DNA of 64,000 bases from Bacteroidota bacterium (GTDB taxonomy: Bacteria; Bacteroidota; Bacteroidia; Flavobacteriales; Schleiferiaceae). Under the pieces are notes generated by a model. The model was given only the letters and a program-made list of their open reading frames with translations. It did no database searches and had not been told where the DNA came from. Both the position numbers and the translations under genes were made by a program. Of the stretch, positions 32,091 to 41,385 are shown piece after piece. Position 1 is the first letter of the stretch, and each line of letters starts with the position of its first letter. The stretch lies in assembly GCA_024742495.1 (NCBI GenBank), contig JANSYJ010000003.1, forward strand, positions 310,001 to 374,000, read 5' to 3'.

Positions 32091-35000
32091 TCAAATTCTT
32101 GTCACTTTAATTTCTTGCTTACTCATTAGTACTGAATCTTCATATTTAGACCTAGTTAACTTCTTTTGAAGAAACAGATTCTTCTCGATCGATTTGATCT
32201 GTTTTAATCCATTCTCTGAAACTGTAACAAACCATCCTTCTCCAACCTCTCCATCTTTACGTGGTGTCATGCTCGTATTTCCATTTGACCAATAAATTGA
32301 TTCTGCCATTAGTTCACCTTCAGAGCTTTTCCAAGCAAATAGTTTAGTTGGTTCAGGATCCCACCCAAGATGTCTTGCCAAAACAGGGTTAATAGCAATC
32401 CATTTAGATTTTAAATCAAACTGATCGAATCTATGATCCCTAATTACAACTATAAAATGTCCACCACCTCTCATATCATGGTAGTTCTTACTCAATTCGT
32501 GAAAAACAGAGCCAAAAATGTAATTATCATCTTCTTTCAACTCGTCATTAACAGCAATCTGATTCATGTATTCTTCAGTTGGAGCTCCCCAGTCCAAGTT
32601 CCTAATTTGGCTGTATTCGCCAATTATTTTAAAATCATCATGATAGTTTAAAAGTGATTCACCTAGTCTATCTGATTCACCTATTCGATCTAACCAATGA
32701 TTGCCAACGCCTCCAAAATCTCTTTCTTTAATCGTCTGAATGAATTCGGGTTTATCTACTTCATTAAAAAACTGAACGGCATAATCATGCGATATCAAAA
32801 GATTCTGAATTCTCTCATCATCAATTGTTCCAGAGTCTATTAATTCATTTGTGACGTACATTATAGCTCTACGTGCAGCGATTACCATCGGTCTAGGGTA
32901 AGAGTATTTTAGGTAAATTTCTCCCAAATGATTTCTTAGCTTCTTTTCATATTCAACCGTCCATTCTTCCTCTCTACCAATTTCTTTCATGATAGAGTAG
33001 GCTCTATAAATAAGGTTAAGTTCATCAATTCCAGACTCATCTGATAAAATTTTGATTAAAAATTCAAACGGTCCTATCAAGTCTCGGGGGTCATTAATAT
33101 CAACTTCTGGAAAAAAAGGGTCAATCTCTTTTTTAAAATCTGGCTTCCCGTTTTCTGGAATATGTAAAGAGTATACTTTAGGTAATTGAATGCTTTTTGG
33201 AGTTGGAATTTCTTCCCCTATTGAGGAAAGTATGTCTATTGCATTTTTTCTTAATTGATAATCATTTGATAGAGCTAAACTGCTGATCTTTGATTTAAGC
33301 GAATGAACTTTTGGAGAGTCGAGTGCAGATAAGTTTATTATCACCTCCACACATGAGTAATCATCTAAACAACCATTCAGTAACTGAGTCAGGGCATAAT
33401 CATCATCTTGATTTATGTATTTTGACAATAGCAGTAAGGATTGTTCCTTTACTAACGATACAGGACTTTCTGCTAAATACACCAAGTAATCGACTAACGT
33501 TTCCATGATTGGTCGATTTAATGATGGGAGATTAGGTAAATCCGTAACCTGCTTACTATTCGACATCAATCTTTGTAGGTATCCATATATTTCAGGCCAA
33601 AGTTTTTCCTCATCATAATTTTCTGTTAGAAGTGGAACAATGTCTTCAAGATGTTCGATATATGAACTCGGATAATTACTGCTCACAGTGTCATGGGCAA
33701 ATACTTCAAATGCCTTATTGGATGAGATTACGGGATTGATTTGTTTCAGTGCATTAAACGCATTGATTCTTGTTCCTCCATCATAATATTTAACCCATCC
33801 TGATTCGCTTGATAGCTCAATACTTTTATTAGCTAAACTAGTTGCCAGTTCAGTATTGCCTAACCTTAAGGCGGCTTCGCTTAGTTTGGCATAGAAATCC
33901 GACTCTTTTCTTCCAATTCTTGCTAGTTTGGCAACTTCTTCAATTTGACCTGAAGACAATAATGGAGTTATTTTATCTATAACTTTTGACCAATGAAAAA
34001 ACGAATTTGCCTGATCTTCTTCTTGAATAATTTTCTTTAAATCATCAAAATTTGTAACACGTTCTAGCACTTCATTTTCATCAATAATTTCATGATCTTT
34101 TTTTAAAGTCAATGTATTAGAAGCGTTTTTAGAACTGCTTCTTTTGTTTTTTGCAGGTAGATTAAATGATGAATAATAATCTCCTGCTTTTAGTCCTTTA
34201 GAAGTATAGAAATCATCAATTTCAGATAGTAAGTAATGTCTAGTTTCTTCGTAAGCTTTAATTTCTATTGCCGAAATAATGGAGAGAATATGTTCTAGTA
34301 GAAAATCTTCTTTAAAAATTTCATATCCCTTTTCTAGAATTGAATTGAGCAGAGAAGAATCTGAAGATTCGGCAAGAAGCAGATATAAATCATTGTACAG
34401 TTGAACAATACTTTGGAACTCTTCCTCACTTTTTGTTCGGTTGACGAAATGTTTTATAAAAAGAGTAATGGTACCTTTAAAATCGACCAGATCATTTTCT
34501 AATTGCCAAATTGCCTGTTCAAGACCATCATTCAAATCATGTTCAAACGTTACTGCTAATAATTCTTCAGAAGCATTCCAATAAGCTCTTCCTTCCGTGG
34601 TTTCTTTAATATGGTTTAAATGAGATAAGAACCACTTTATTCTTTCAGTAGCTCCTGATGTGCCTTTATGGTTTATTTTTCTTAACCATTCGATCCATGT
34701 ACTAAATTGATAGTCTTTTCTATAACCTACTCCAATAGATTCTTGAATAGCTTGTTTGAGCCATTTTTCACCTTCCTCCAGCTTACCTAAAATGAACCAT
34801 ACTTCTGAATGAGCCAAGCATTCTGTTATACGACCATCTATATCATGATCTTCCAACATGGAATCTTCCAAGGATCTCAACTGTATTACTGCTTTTTCGG
34901 CATCAAACACATTATTAAAGAGGGATTTGATGATTTCACGTTGGATACTTGAACTCCAATATTTTGGAGAATTTTGAAACTCACCAAATAAATAATCTCC

Positions 35001-38000
35001 TAATAATTCTAGTTTTTCAGAGCCCAACTCAGATACTGCCGATATCAAAAAATCAAAATATTGCCCTTTTGCTTGTGTTAGCTTATACCAATAACTGTTT
35101 CTGTGTGATATTTCTTTGTAGTAAAACCGAACTATTGGAAATACTCTTTTAATAGGATCACCAGACATTGGCGTTTGAAGAATTCCTTCCGCTAGAATTT
35201 GAGTAGTAATACATAACATTCGTTCAAACTCTACTATGACTTCTTCATCAGTACCTTTTGCAACAGATGGAATTGCAGACGTAATAGAAATACCGTTCCC
35301 AGATAGGTAAAGTAATTTGTTAAGTTTGATTAATGGAAGGAAGGCGTCTAAGGAATCATCATATCCCAACCGATCTTTACTACCCACATTAGAAGGTTGT
35401 TCAACATCCTTAATCCAGCTATATGTTTCATTTAAGTCACGGGTGACTTTGTAAACTAAATCGGCAATGAATATTTTGCCAACAGGTTTTGTCTTCTCTT
35501 TAGTGAAATGAGATGTTAATAATGACAAATATTCATTCGCTCGACTATTATCTTTTAAGTCAAGGCATTGCTCGATGGCATATTTTATTAGTTGGAAAAG
35601 AGAATTCCTTCCTCTCGAAGACGTGTGATCTATTTTTTCTTTAACTTTATTGAAATCATCCCACTTATTTTGATCAACTAAACTATAACCAAGATTCGAG
35701 AGGAGCCTTAGCTGTAAATCAGATTCTTTTTCTTCAAATCTGTTTTCTCGGATGCTACCTGAGAATTTAATATTATCAATTATCGAGAAAATATTCTCAG
35801 TCGTTTCAAAAAAAGGAGAGGTATAAATCCATTCTTCTAAAGAGTCCCTTATTTCTTTGTATCTGTGAGAATCATCAATGTGTATTCCGGAATCTGTAAT
35901 GATTTCCGGATATGCTAAATTGTATAAAATTGCTCCTTCAGATTTGTATCCAAATTCTATAAACAAGCGACATGCTTTGAATGCATATGATTCGCTACAA
36001 TGTAAGGTATTACCAGTTCTTAGATAATCTCTGGCTAAATCAAATTTATTTAGGAATAAGAGCTCTTCTGTAAATGATGCAGGATCAATATTGAATAACC
36101 TTCTTTCGATTTCCGCTAATGAGAACAGATATCTTACAAGAACATTGATGTCCTTATTTTGTCTGGCTATTTCAACACCTAATTTTGCATCTTGCTTTAT
36201 TTCTTCTGCTGGTCTGAAGTTAAGTAGTTGTTCAGTAAAGCTATCTGGTGTAACGACTGAAACAAACCTCTCATATTGCTGTGCTTGAAATAGATGGTGA
36301 TTCTGTTTCCAAGAATTTTCGATTTCTGACTTTACATAATAATCAGCGAGTTCGTTATGATACTTGATATTGCTTGTTGGATCAAACTCATTTGTTAAAT
36401 AGTTTAAGGCAGTATGATGAAGAAGGAATTGCTTAAATGAATTATGAAAGAAAGACAAGGTTTTTTCTGATTCATTAAATAGAAACCTAGCTTTTTCACG
36501 AAAGGATTTTAGTACACTAATCTGGAAACCCCATTCCTGAATGAACTGAAGATTGATTGAACCATTAATTCTCGCAATTAAACCTAAGAATTGAATTTGG
36601 CTATCTTCTTTCTGTATAGGCTCCCATATTTTTTTATAATAATTATCAATACTACCATCTATGACTTCAAAAGATTCGATTGTATTGTCAATCCAATCTG
36701 CCATATTGATTTTATCAACTAAGTAAGACAGATATAAGGGGTGCCCTTGTGATTTCTCGAATACTTGCAACTTTTGTGAACTGGCAAGTTGAAATGTAGA
36801 ATCGATACTATCAATGTATTTGTATACTTCCTCTTTGTTAAGCGAATCAATTTGAATAGTTCTATTTCCGTTCTGAAATTCAGTTTTAATTTCCTGTTGA
36901 ATGTCTTCAAGTTCATAGGATTGGCTGCCTAAAATAATGAAGACTCCATCAGGTAGAGTAGATGGTAAAGGAAGCTCTCGTAGAAAGCTATTTGTTGTTG
37001 ATTTATATTCCCTTGGAACATGATCTAGACCATCAATCAATATTATGGTCGGTTGGCCATTTGTCGCAAAGTCCTCTCCAATTGCTCTTAGTTGTTCATT
37101 GAACACATCCTTTAAAAAAAGTAAGTCTTTATACGGAAGTATGTCTCTTTTATATATCCCTGCATCCTTTAATTGAAATACTAAATCGAATAAAAGATAG
37201 GTAGCATTTCCTCTTTCATGGAAGTTTCTGTGTGAAGATGGATTAACAAAATCAAAGGCATAGTAACTTATTACACGTGATTTTAGACTTTTCGACCATT
37301 GATTCAATAAGGTGGATTTTCCAGAGCCTGGGCCTCCCAGTAAAAATAGGTAGCCATTTTTATGCTCTTCTAATTTTGAATTTAATAAGTCAATTGTTGA
37401 TTGAATCGGTTGATATCTTTGTCTATCAACTATTAGCTCATGGTTAAAAATTGTTTTAAATCTGTCAGACCAACCTAGTTCTTTAATTATTTCTTGTCGA
37501 GTAAATTCAACGACTCTTTCTGGGCTGGCAACCTTTTCAACTATAAATCTGCTGATCTGTTGAAGGTCTTCGTCTTCCTTAGAATATTTAATTTTTCCAA
37601 CACTAAACTGTTTTTGTTTATAGTCAGGTTGAAAATCAAAACAGGCTACAAACTCTTCAAAATCAGAATCATTGAGTTTTGAACTCTTTTTGAACTCCCC
37701 AAGAACTGAATTCCACTGAGCATCAATTGTTTGATTTGATTTTATCCTTCTCCAAACTTCTGAAAAGAAGTCTTTAAATGAACCAATTTTAGCGTCGCCT
37801 TCTTTCAAGCTGTCATGGGAGGAAATAGGCTTATTAGTGATTAAATGAGGAATTATTTTTTTACTAGGATTAGCTGTTTTTAAACTCTTCCAACTAGAGG
37901 TTATCTGAGGTAGCAACTCTGTAAAATTTGCGAATGATATGTTCGCATCAGCGATAGTCCATTTTACTTGGTACGCATGAATTTCTGAATGAGAAGAGTA

Positions 38001-38165
38001 CTGTATATCATCCAGTTTTTCAGCCTTGGGGTCTGCTATTCGTATCCATTCAAGCTTTTTATTTATTAGGTTCAAATAGATAAACCAAGCGAACTCATCA
38101 AATTGAGGCAAATAGCCCCCCATTGCTGCTCTTTCTCCACTTGCTGATACTATTTCTTCGCTCAT
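32091..38165 (-). CDS. Giant STAND/NACHT-type ATPase with N-terminal DUF4297/Cap4-like nuclease; putative Avs-like antiphage defence protein
   Basis: 2024 aa. Nuclease-like IRIADPKAEKLDDIQYSSHSEIHAYQVKW (aa 41-69); Walker A GGPGSGKST (aa 277-285, nt 37311-37337); Walker B PTIILIDGLDHVP (about aa 372-384); long helical-repeat C-terminal half. Confidence 0.8.
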   Translation of the reverse strand: MSEEIVSASGERAAMGGYLPQFDEFAWFIYLNLINKKLEWIRIADPKAEKLDDIQYSSHSEIHAYQVKWTIADANISFANFTELLPQITSSWKSLKTANPSKKIIPHLITNKPISSHDSLKEGDAKIGSFKDFFSEVWRRIKSNQTIDAQWNSVLGEFKKSSKLNDSDFEEFVACFDFQPDYKQKQFSVGKIKYSKEDEDLQQISRFIVEKVASPERVVEFTRQEIIKELGWSDRFKTIFNHELIVDRQRYQPIQSTIDLLNSKLEEHKNGYLFLLGGPGSGKSTLLNQWSKSLKSRVISYYAFDFVNPSSHRNFHERGNATYLLFDLVFQLKDAGIYKRDILPYKDLLFLKDVFNEQLRAIGEDFATNGQPTIILIDGLDHVPREYKSTTNSFLRELPLPSTLPDGVFIILGSQSYELEDIQQEIKTEFQNGNRTIQIDSLNKEEVYKYIDSIDSTFQLASSQKLQVFEKSQGHPLYLSYLVDKINMADWIDNTIESFEVIDGSIDNYYKKIWEPIQKEDSQIQFLGLIARINGSINLQFIQEWGFQISVLKSFREKARFLFNESEKTLSFFHNSFKQFLLHHTALNYLTNEFDPTSNIKYHNELADYYVKSEIENSWKQNHHLFQAQQYERFVSVVTPDSFTEQLLNFRPAEEIKQDAKLGVEIARQNKDINVLVRYLFSLAEIERRLFNIDPASFTEELLFLNKFDLARDYLRTGNTLHCSESYAFKACRLFIEFGYKSEGAILYNLAYPEIITDSGIHIDDSHRYKEIRDSLEEWIYTSPFFETTENIFSIIDNIKFSGSIRENRFEEKESDLQLRLLSNLGYSLVDQNKWDDFNKVKEKIDHTSSRGRNSLFQLIKYAIEQCLDLKDNSRANEYLSLLTSHFTKEKTKPVGKIFIADLVYKVTRDLNETYSWIKDVEQPSNVGSKDRLGYDDSLDAFLPLIKLNKLLYLSGNGISITSAIPSVAKGTDEEVIVEFERMLCITTQILAEGILQTPMSGDPIKRVFPIVRFYYKEISHRNSYWYKLTQAKGQYFDFLISAVSELGSEKLELLGDYLFGEFQNSPKYWSSSIQREIIKSLFNNVFDAEKAVIQLRSLEDSMLEDHDIDGRITECLAHSEVWFILGKLEEGEKWLKQAIQESIGVGYRKDYQFSTWIEWLRKINHKGTSGATERIKWFLSHLNHIKETTEGRAYWNASEELLAVTFEHDLNDGLEQAIWQLENDLVDFKGTITLFIKHFVNRTKSEEEFQSIVQLYNDLYLLLAESSDSSLLNSILEKGYEIFKEDFLLEHILSIISAIEIKAYEETRHYLLSEIDDFYTSKGLKAGDYYSSFNLPAKNKRSSSKNASNTLTLKKDHEIIDENEVLERVTNFDDLKKIIQEEDQANSFFHWSKVIDKITPLLSSGQIEEVAKLARIGRKESDFYAKLSEAALRLGNTELATSLANKSIELSSESGWVKYYDGGTRINAFNALKQINPVISSNKAFEVFAHDTVSSNYPSSYIEHLEDIVPLLTENYDEEKLWPEIYGYLQRLMSNSKQVTDLPNLPSLNRPIMETLVDYLVYLAESPVSLVKEQSLLLLSKYINQDDDYALTQLLNGCLDDYSCVEVIINLSALDSPKVHSLKSKISSLALSNDYQLRKNAIDILSSIGEEIPTPKSIQLPKVYSLHIPENGKPDFKKEIDPFFPEVDINDPRDLIGPFEFLIKILSDESGIDELNLIYRAYSIMKEIGREEEWTVEYEKKLRNHLGEIYLKYSYPRPMVIAARRAIMYVTNELIDSGTIDDERIQNLLISHDYAVQFFNEVDKPEFIQTIKERDFGGVGNHWLDRIGESDRLGESLLNYHDDFKIIGEYSQIRNLDWGAPTEEYMNQIAVNDELKEDDNYIFGSVFHELSKNYHDMRGGGHFIVVIRDHRFDQFDLKSKWIAINPVLARHLGWDPEPTKLFAWKSSEGELMAESIYWSNGNTSMTPRKDGEVGEGWFVTVSENGLKQIKSIEKNLFLQKKLTRSKYEDSVLMSKQEIKVTRI

Positions 38166-38190
38166 TTTTAATCTATATGCGTTTGGCTAA

Positions 38191-38253
38191 AAACAGCTTT
38201 TTTGGTTTTTTCAGCGTTTGCCTCTGTGTCGGCAAAAACCAAATGTGCTGTTT
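38191..38253. repeat. Large imperfect inverted repeat (20-bp arms) 5' of the giant gene
   Basis: AAACAGCTTTTTTGGTTTTT (38191-38210) versus AAAAACCAAATGTGCTGTTT (38234-38253): 17 of 20 positions Watson-Crick paired plus one G.T, 23-nt loop. Confidence 0.7.
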
Positions 38254-38323
38254 GTGTGTTGGCTTTTTATCGCATGGCATACAACAATTAAGTAAACTTA
38301 ATAATATCCAAAACAAAAACGTG

Positions 38324-38338
38324 TCCGCCTCGGGCGGA
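38324..38338. repeat. Short perfect palindrome TCCGCC-tcg-GGCGGA
   Basis: Read directly from the sequence: 6-bp stem, 3-nt loop, in an otherwise AT-rich intergenic region. Confidence 0.65.
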
Positions 38339-38353
38339 TATGAATCCTCCGCT

Positions 38354-38374
38354 CAGTAGGTTTATCGAAAGGTG
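38354..38374. repeat. Right arm of the imperfect inverted repeat flanking the STAND-nuclease gene
   Basis: CAGTAGGTTTATCGAAAGGTG; shares exact TAGGTTTATC and AAGGTG with the reverse complement of 31835-31856. Confidence 0.5.
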
Positions 38375-38450
38375 AAAACTGAAGAGTCAAAATCCAGTTA
38401 AGCACTAAAAAAGAATTAATTTGATAGAAATAGTTTCATCCTGAACGTAG

Positions 38451-38484
38451 GACAAAAAATAAACCCCTCAGAAAGAGGGGTTTA
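38451..38484 (-). terminator. Rho-independent terminator of the tRNA-Met transcript
   Basis: On the minus strand, AAACCCCTCtttctGAGGGGTTTATTTTTTG, directly downstream of the tRNA 3' end. Confidence 0.85.
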
Positions 38485-38493
38485 TCTTATTTG

Positions 38494-38567
38494 TAGCGAG
38501 AACGAGAGTTGAACTCGTGACCTCCGGGTTATGAATCCGACGCTCTAACCAACTGAGCTACCTCGCC
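38494..38567 (-). tRNA. tRNA-Met (CAT)
   Basis: Minus strand GGCGAGGTAGCTCAGTTGGTTAGAGCGTCGGATTCATAACCCGGAGGTCACGAGTTCAACTCTCGTTCTCGCTA; acceptor, D and T arms fold; anticodon loop TTCATAA. Confidence 0.95.
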
Positions 38568-38680
38568 GTTTTGGGGCGGCAAATATACTTACTTATCCTT
38601 TTTTACAAAGACATTTCTTAAGGTTTTTCACACCTACTTTTTTTTATATTGCGCAACTCTACAGTATATAATACAATCAC

Positions 38681-39070
38681 ATGTCCGATAGAATAAAATT
38701 TGAAATTGAATTTCCCGTAAAAGCTTCACCTTCCATGTTGTTCCCCTATCTCTCCACACCGAGTGGTATGTCGGAATGGTTTTCGGATGATGTTAATTCG
38801 AGAGGTGAGAAGTACACTTTTATCTGGGAAGGAGAGGAGCGTGACGCTTTTCGTATTGCTAAAAAGAAAGATCAATACATTCGATTTCGTTGGGCTGAAG
38901 ACGAAGAAGAAGGCAATAAGTACTTTTTCGAATTTCGAATTGAAGTGGATGAACTCACCAATGATACATCCCTTATTATCGTGGATCACAGCGAGGAAGA
39001 CGAAATTGAAGAGGATAAACTCCTTTGGGATAGTCAAATTCACCAATTGTTGCACACTATAGGTTCTTAA
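38681..39070 (+). CDS. START-like/SRPBCC domain protein
   Basis: FPVKASPSMLFPYLSTPSGMSEWFSDDV; START-like fold pattern. Confidence 0.8.
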   Translation: MSDRIKFEIEFPVKASPSMLFPYLSTPSGMSEWFSDDVNSRGEKYTFIWEGEERDAFRIAKKKDQYIRFRWAEDEEEGNKYFFEFRIEVDELTNDTSLIIVDHSEEDEIEEDKLLWDSQIHQLLHTIGS

Positions 39071-39073
39071 TCT

Positions 39074-39724
39074 ATGCGCATTAACCAAATCATTCGGTCG
39101 CTGAATTTTTTTTTAACGCCGACCCTGATCTTTGGTTTAACCGCCCTATACTTTACGGCCAGCTATGGCCTGGCGGAAACTCAGTTGTGGTTTAATGGAT
39201 TTCACAATGCTACTTTAGATCAGCTAATGCCGATTTACACCTACCTGGGTGATGGATTGGTTTTCTTAGTCCTTATTCCTTTTTTCTTAATGTTTAAGAG
39301 AAGAGCATTATTGGCTCTAGTGTTTAGTGGAATAATGACCTTGCTATTTTCATCAGCCTTAAAGGCTTACTTTAATGAGCCCCGCCCAATAAAGTATTTT
39401 CAAGAAGTAGAGGGCATTGAACTCCGTCAGGTTCCGGGTGTAAAAGCGCATTATAATCATTCCTTCCCCAGTGGACATACCACAGCAGCCTTTGCGGCAT
39501 GGGGAGTGCTCGCATACTTTTGCCGACGAAAAAGCCTAAGCCTGCTTTTCTTTGCCCTTGCTTCGGGAGTGGCTTTTTCTCGAATATATTTGAATATGCA
39601 TTTTCTGCGCGATGTTGGAGCAGGAGCCTTCTTGGGCGCTTTTATCGCTATAAATGCCGTTTACCTTTCAAGTAAAATTAAAAGTCCGTGGGCCAATGCC
39701 ACGTGGTTTAAGTCGAGAGCGTGA
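39074..39724 (+). CDS. PAP2-family phosphatase
   Basis: KAYFNEPRPIKYF, HSFPSGHTTAAFAAWG, SRIYLNMHFLRDVGAGAFLG: the three PAP2 motifs. Confidence 0.92.
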   Translation: MRINQIIRSLNFFLTPTLIFGLTALYFTASYGLAETQLWFNGFHNATLDQLMPIYTYLGDGLVFLVLIPFFLMFKRRALLALVFSGIMTLLFSSALKAYFNEPRPIKYFQEVEGIELRQVPGVKAHYNHSFPSGHTTAAFAAWGVLAYFCRRKSLSLLFFALASGVAFSRIYLNMHFLRDVGAGAFLGAFIAINAVYLSSKIKSPWANATWFKSRA

Positions 39725-41385
39725 AGTATTTTGATAAAAATACCTGGTTTTGGATTCTAATTGGAGCCCTGTTCTTCCTTCCGTTTTTGGGAGGCGTGCA
39801 TCTTTTCGATTGGGATGAAATCAACTTTGCAGAATTAGCCCGTGAAATGGTACTTAGAGGGAATTGGTTACAAATGACCATTAACTTCGAGACCTTCACA
39901 GAAAAACCACCCTTATTCTTTTGGTTCCAAGCTTTATCCATGACCATTTTTGGAATAGGGGAGTATGCCGCCCGCTTTCCAAATGCGCTATTGGGAATTA
40001 TTGTACTTCCATTCCTTTACATCAGCGGAAAGTTTATGGTGGATCGGAAGTTTGGCTTCCTTTGGGCCTTAAGTTGGTTTGGGTCTACTTTGCCTTTTCT
40101 ATATTTCAAATCGGGCATTATTGATCCCTATTTCAATTTCTTCATCTTTAACGGACTCTTTTTCTTAATTCACTTTTTATGGAAGAGAAGGGACCTTAGC
40201 TTCATATTCCTATCACGATCGGCACGCTTCTATTTGGTAGTTGGAGGAATTTTTATCGGCCTGGGGATACTAACTAAAGGCCCCGTAGCTTACCTCATTG
40301 TAGTATTAACCCTCCTTAGTTATGCCCTCTCCAAGTCTTTAAAGTTTGGCATGAGCTTCATGGATTTTATCATTTACTCCTTAAGTGCTTTAGGCGTCTT
40401 TCTACTTTGGTTTGCGGTGGAGTATAGTTTTAATGGTCCCGACTTTATAGTGGAGTTTACCATCCGTCAATGGGAATTACTTACCACCAGTGATGCGGGC
40501 CATAAAGGGTTCCCGGCCTACCACTTTGTGGTCCTACTTTTAGGCTGCTTTCCTGCCAGTATCTTTGCATTACGCGGTTTGGGTAAGATCAAGGGTCTTC
40601 ACAGTCATGTAGTTGACTTTCAAAGGTGGATGATCATTCTGCTCTTAGTAGTGCTGGTGTTATTCTCCTTAGTAGGCACAAAAATTATTCATTACAGCTC
40701 CATGGCCTATTATCCGATCAGTTTTTTATCGGCGCTAAGCCTTTGGCAGATCTTGGAGTTTCCTAGAAAAAGACAAATTTGGATCGCCTTAGTGGTAAGT
40801 CTAATAGCCTTAATTGCCATTGCCATATCCATAGCCTTGCCCTATGCGGGGATGCATATTGAGGAAATAAGACCGCTTTTTGAAAAGGATCCATTTGCCA
40901 TGGCCAATTTAGATGCAGAAGTGCCTTGGTCTTATTGGGACTATTTACCAGCGGTGATCTTAACTATTAGTCTCATAGTCTATTGGCTGTATCGCAAGAG
41001 AAGTCCAAACTTTGCCATACGAACCTTATTTTTTGGCAATGCCATTTGGGTTTTTGCGGCCCTAATCTTCTTTATCGGGAAGGTTGAACGCATATCTCAA
41101 CGGGCTGCGGTAGAGTTTTTTCAGGAGTATAGCCAGGAGGATGTTTACCTGATAAATTATGGCTACAAAAGCTATGTGCCCGGTTTCTATGGAGAAGTAG
41201 AGCCTTATATAGATCCTAAGGCCTATAAAAAGGAATGGCTCTACCATGGTGAAATAGACCGTGATGTACTTATCGCAACCAAGATCAATCGAACCCTAGA
41301 ATTGGAAAGGGAAATTCCAGATGCGGAGTTGATGTACTCTAAAAATGGCTTTTACTTCTATCGCCGAAAGGCTTATGCCAAATAA
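39721..41385 (+). CDS. ArnT-like/GT39 membrane glycosyltransferase
   Basis: LFDWDEINFAELAREMVLRGNWL..TINFETFTEKPPLFFW; about 11 TM helices; GTG start. Confidence 0.85.
   Translation: MKYFDKNTWFWILIGALFFLPFLGGVHLFDWDEINFAELAREMVLRGNWLQMTINFETFTEKPPLFFWFQALSMTIFGIGEYAARFPNALLGIIVLPFLYISGKFMVDRKFGFLWALSWFGSTLPFLYFKSGIIDPYFNFFIFNGLFFLIHFLWKRRDLSFIFLSRSARFYLVVGGIFIGLGILTKGPVAYLIVVLTLLSYALSKSLKFGMSFMDFIIYSLSALGVFLLWFAVEYSFNGPDFIVEFTIRQWELLTTSDAGHKGFPAYHFVVLLLGCFPASIFALRGLGKIKGLHSHVVDFQRWMIILLLVVLVLFSLVGTKIIHYSSMAYYPISFLSALSLWQILEFPRKRQIWIALVVSLIALIAIAISIALPYAGMHIEEIRPLFEKDPFAMANLDAEVPWSYWDYLPAVILTISLIVYWLYRKRSPNFAIRTLFFGNAIWVFAALIFFIGKVERISQRAAVEFFQEYSQEDVYLINYGYKSYVPGFYGEVEPYIDPKAYKKEWLYHGEIDRDVLIATKINRTLELEREIPDAELMYSKNGFYFYRRKAYAK

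Noticed and set aside
31911-32169. Overlapping + strand ORFs of 72 and 66 aa (31911..32129, 31969..32169) downstream of the giant gene
   Set aside because: Low-complexity Phe/Cys-rich translations, no RBS-like context, overlapping each other and the minus-strand gene's 3' end; better explained as noncoding flank.
31880-38290. Integron cassette with canonical attC site
   Set aside because: Palindromic flanks are suggestive, but I could not identify the RYYYAAC/GTTRRRY pair in the right arrangement and there is no integrase; kept only as a hypothesis.
38123-38359. 78-aa + strand ORF spanning the giant gene's start and upstream hairpin
   Set aside because: Runs antisense through the N-terminus and the inverted repeat; composition not protein-like.
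38494-38567. tRNA-Met as an attachment site with a duplicated 3' end at the far side of the island
   Set aside because: I looked for the tRNA 3' sequence (TTCAACTCTCGTTCTCGCTA or its complement) around 31.3-32.1 kb and did not find it; no integrase in the window.
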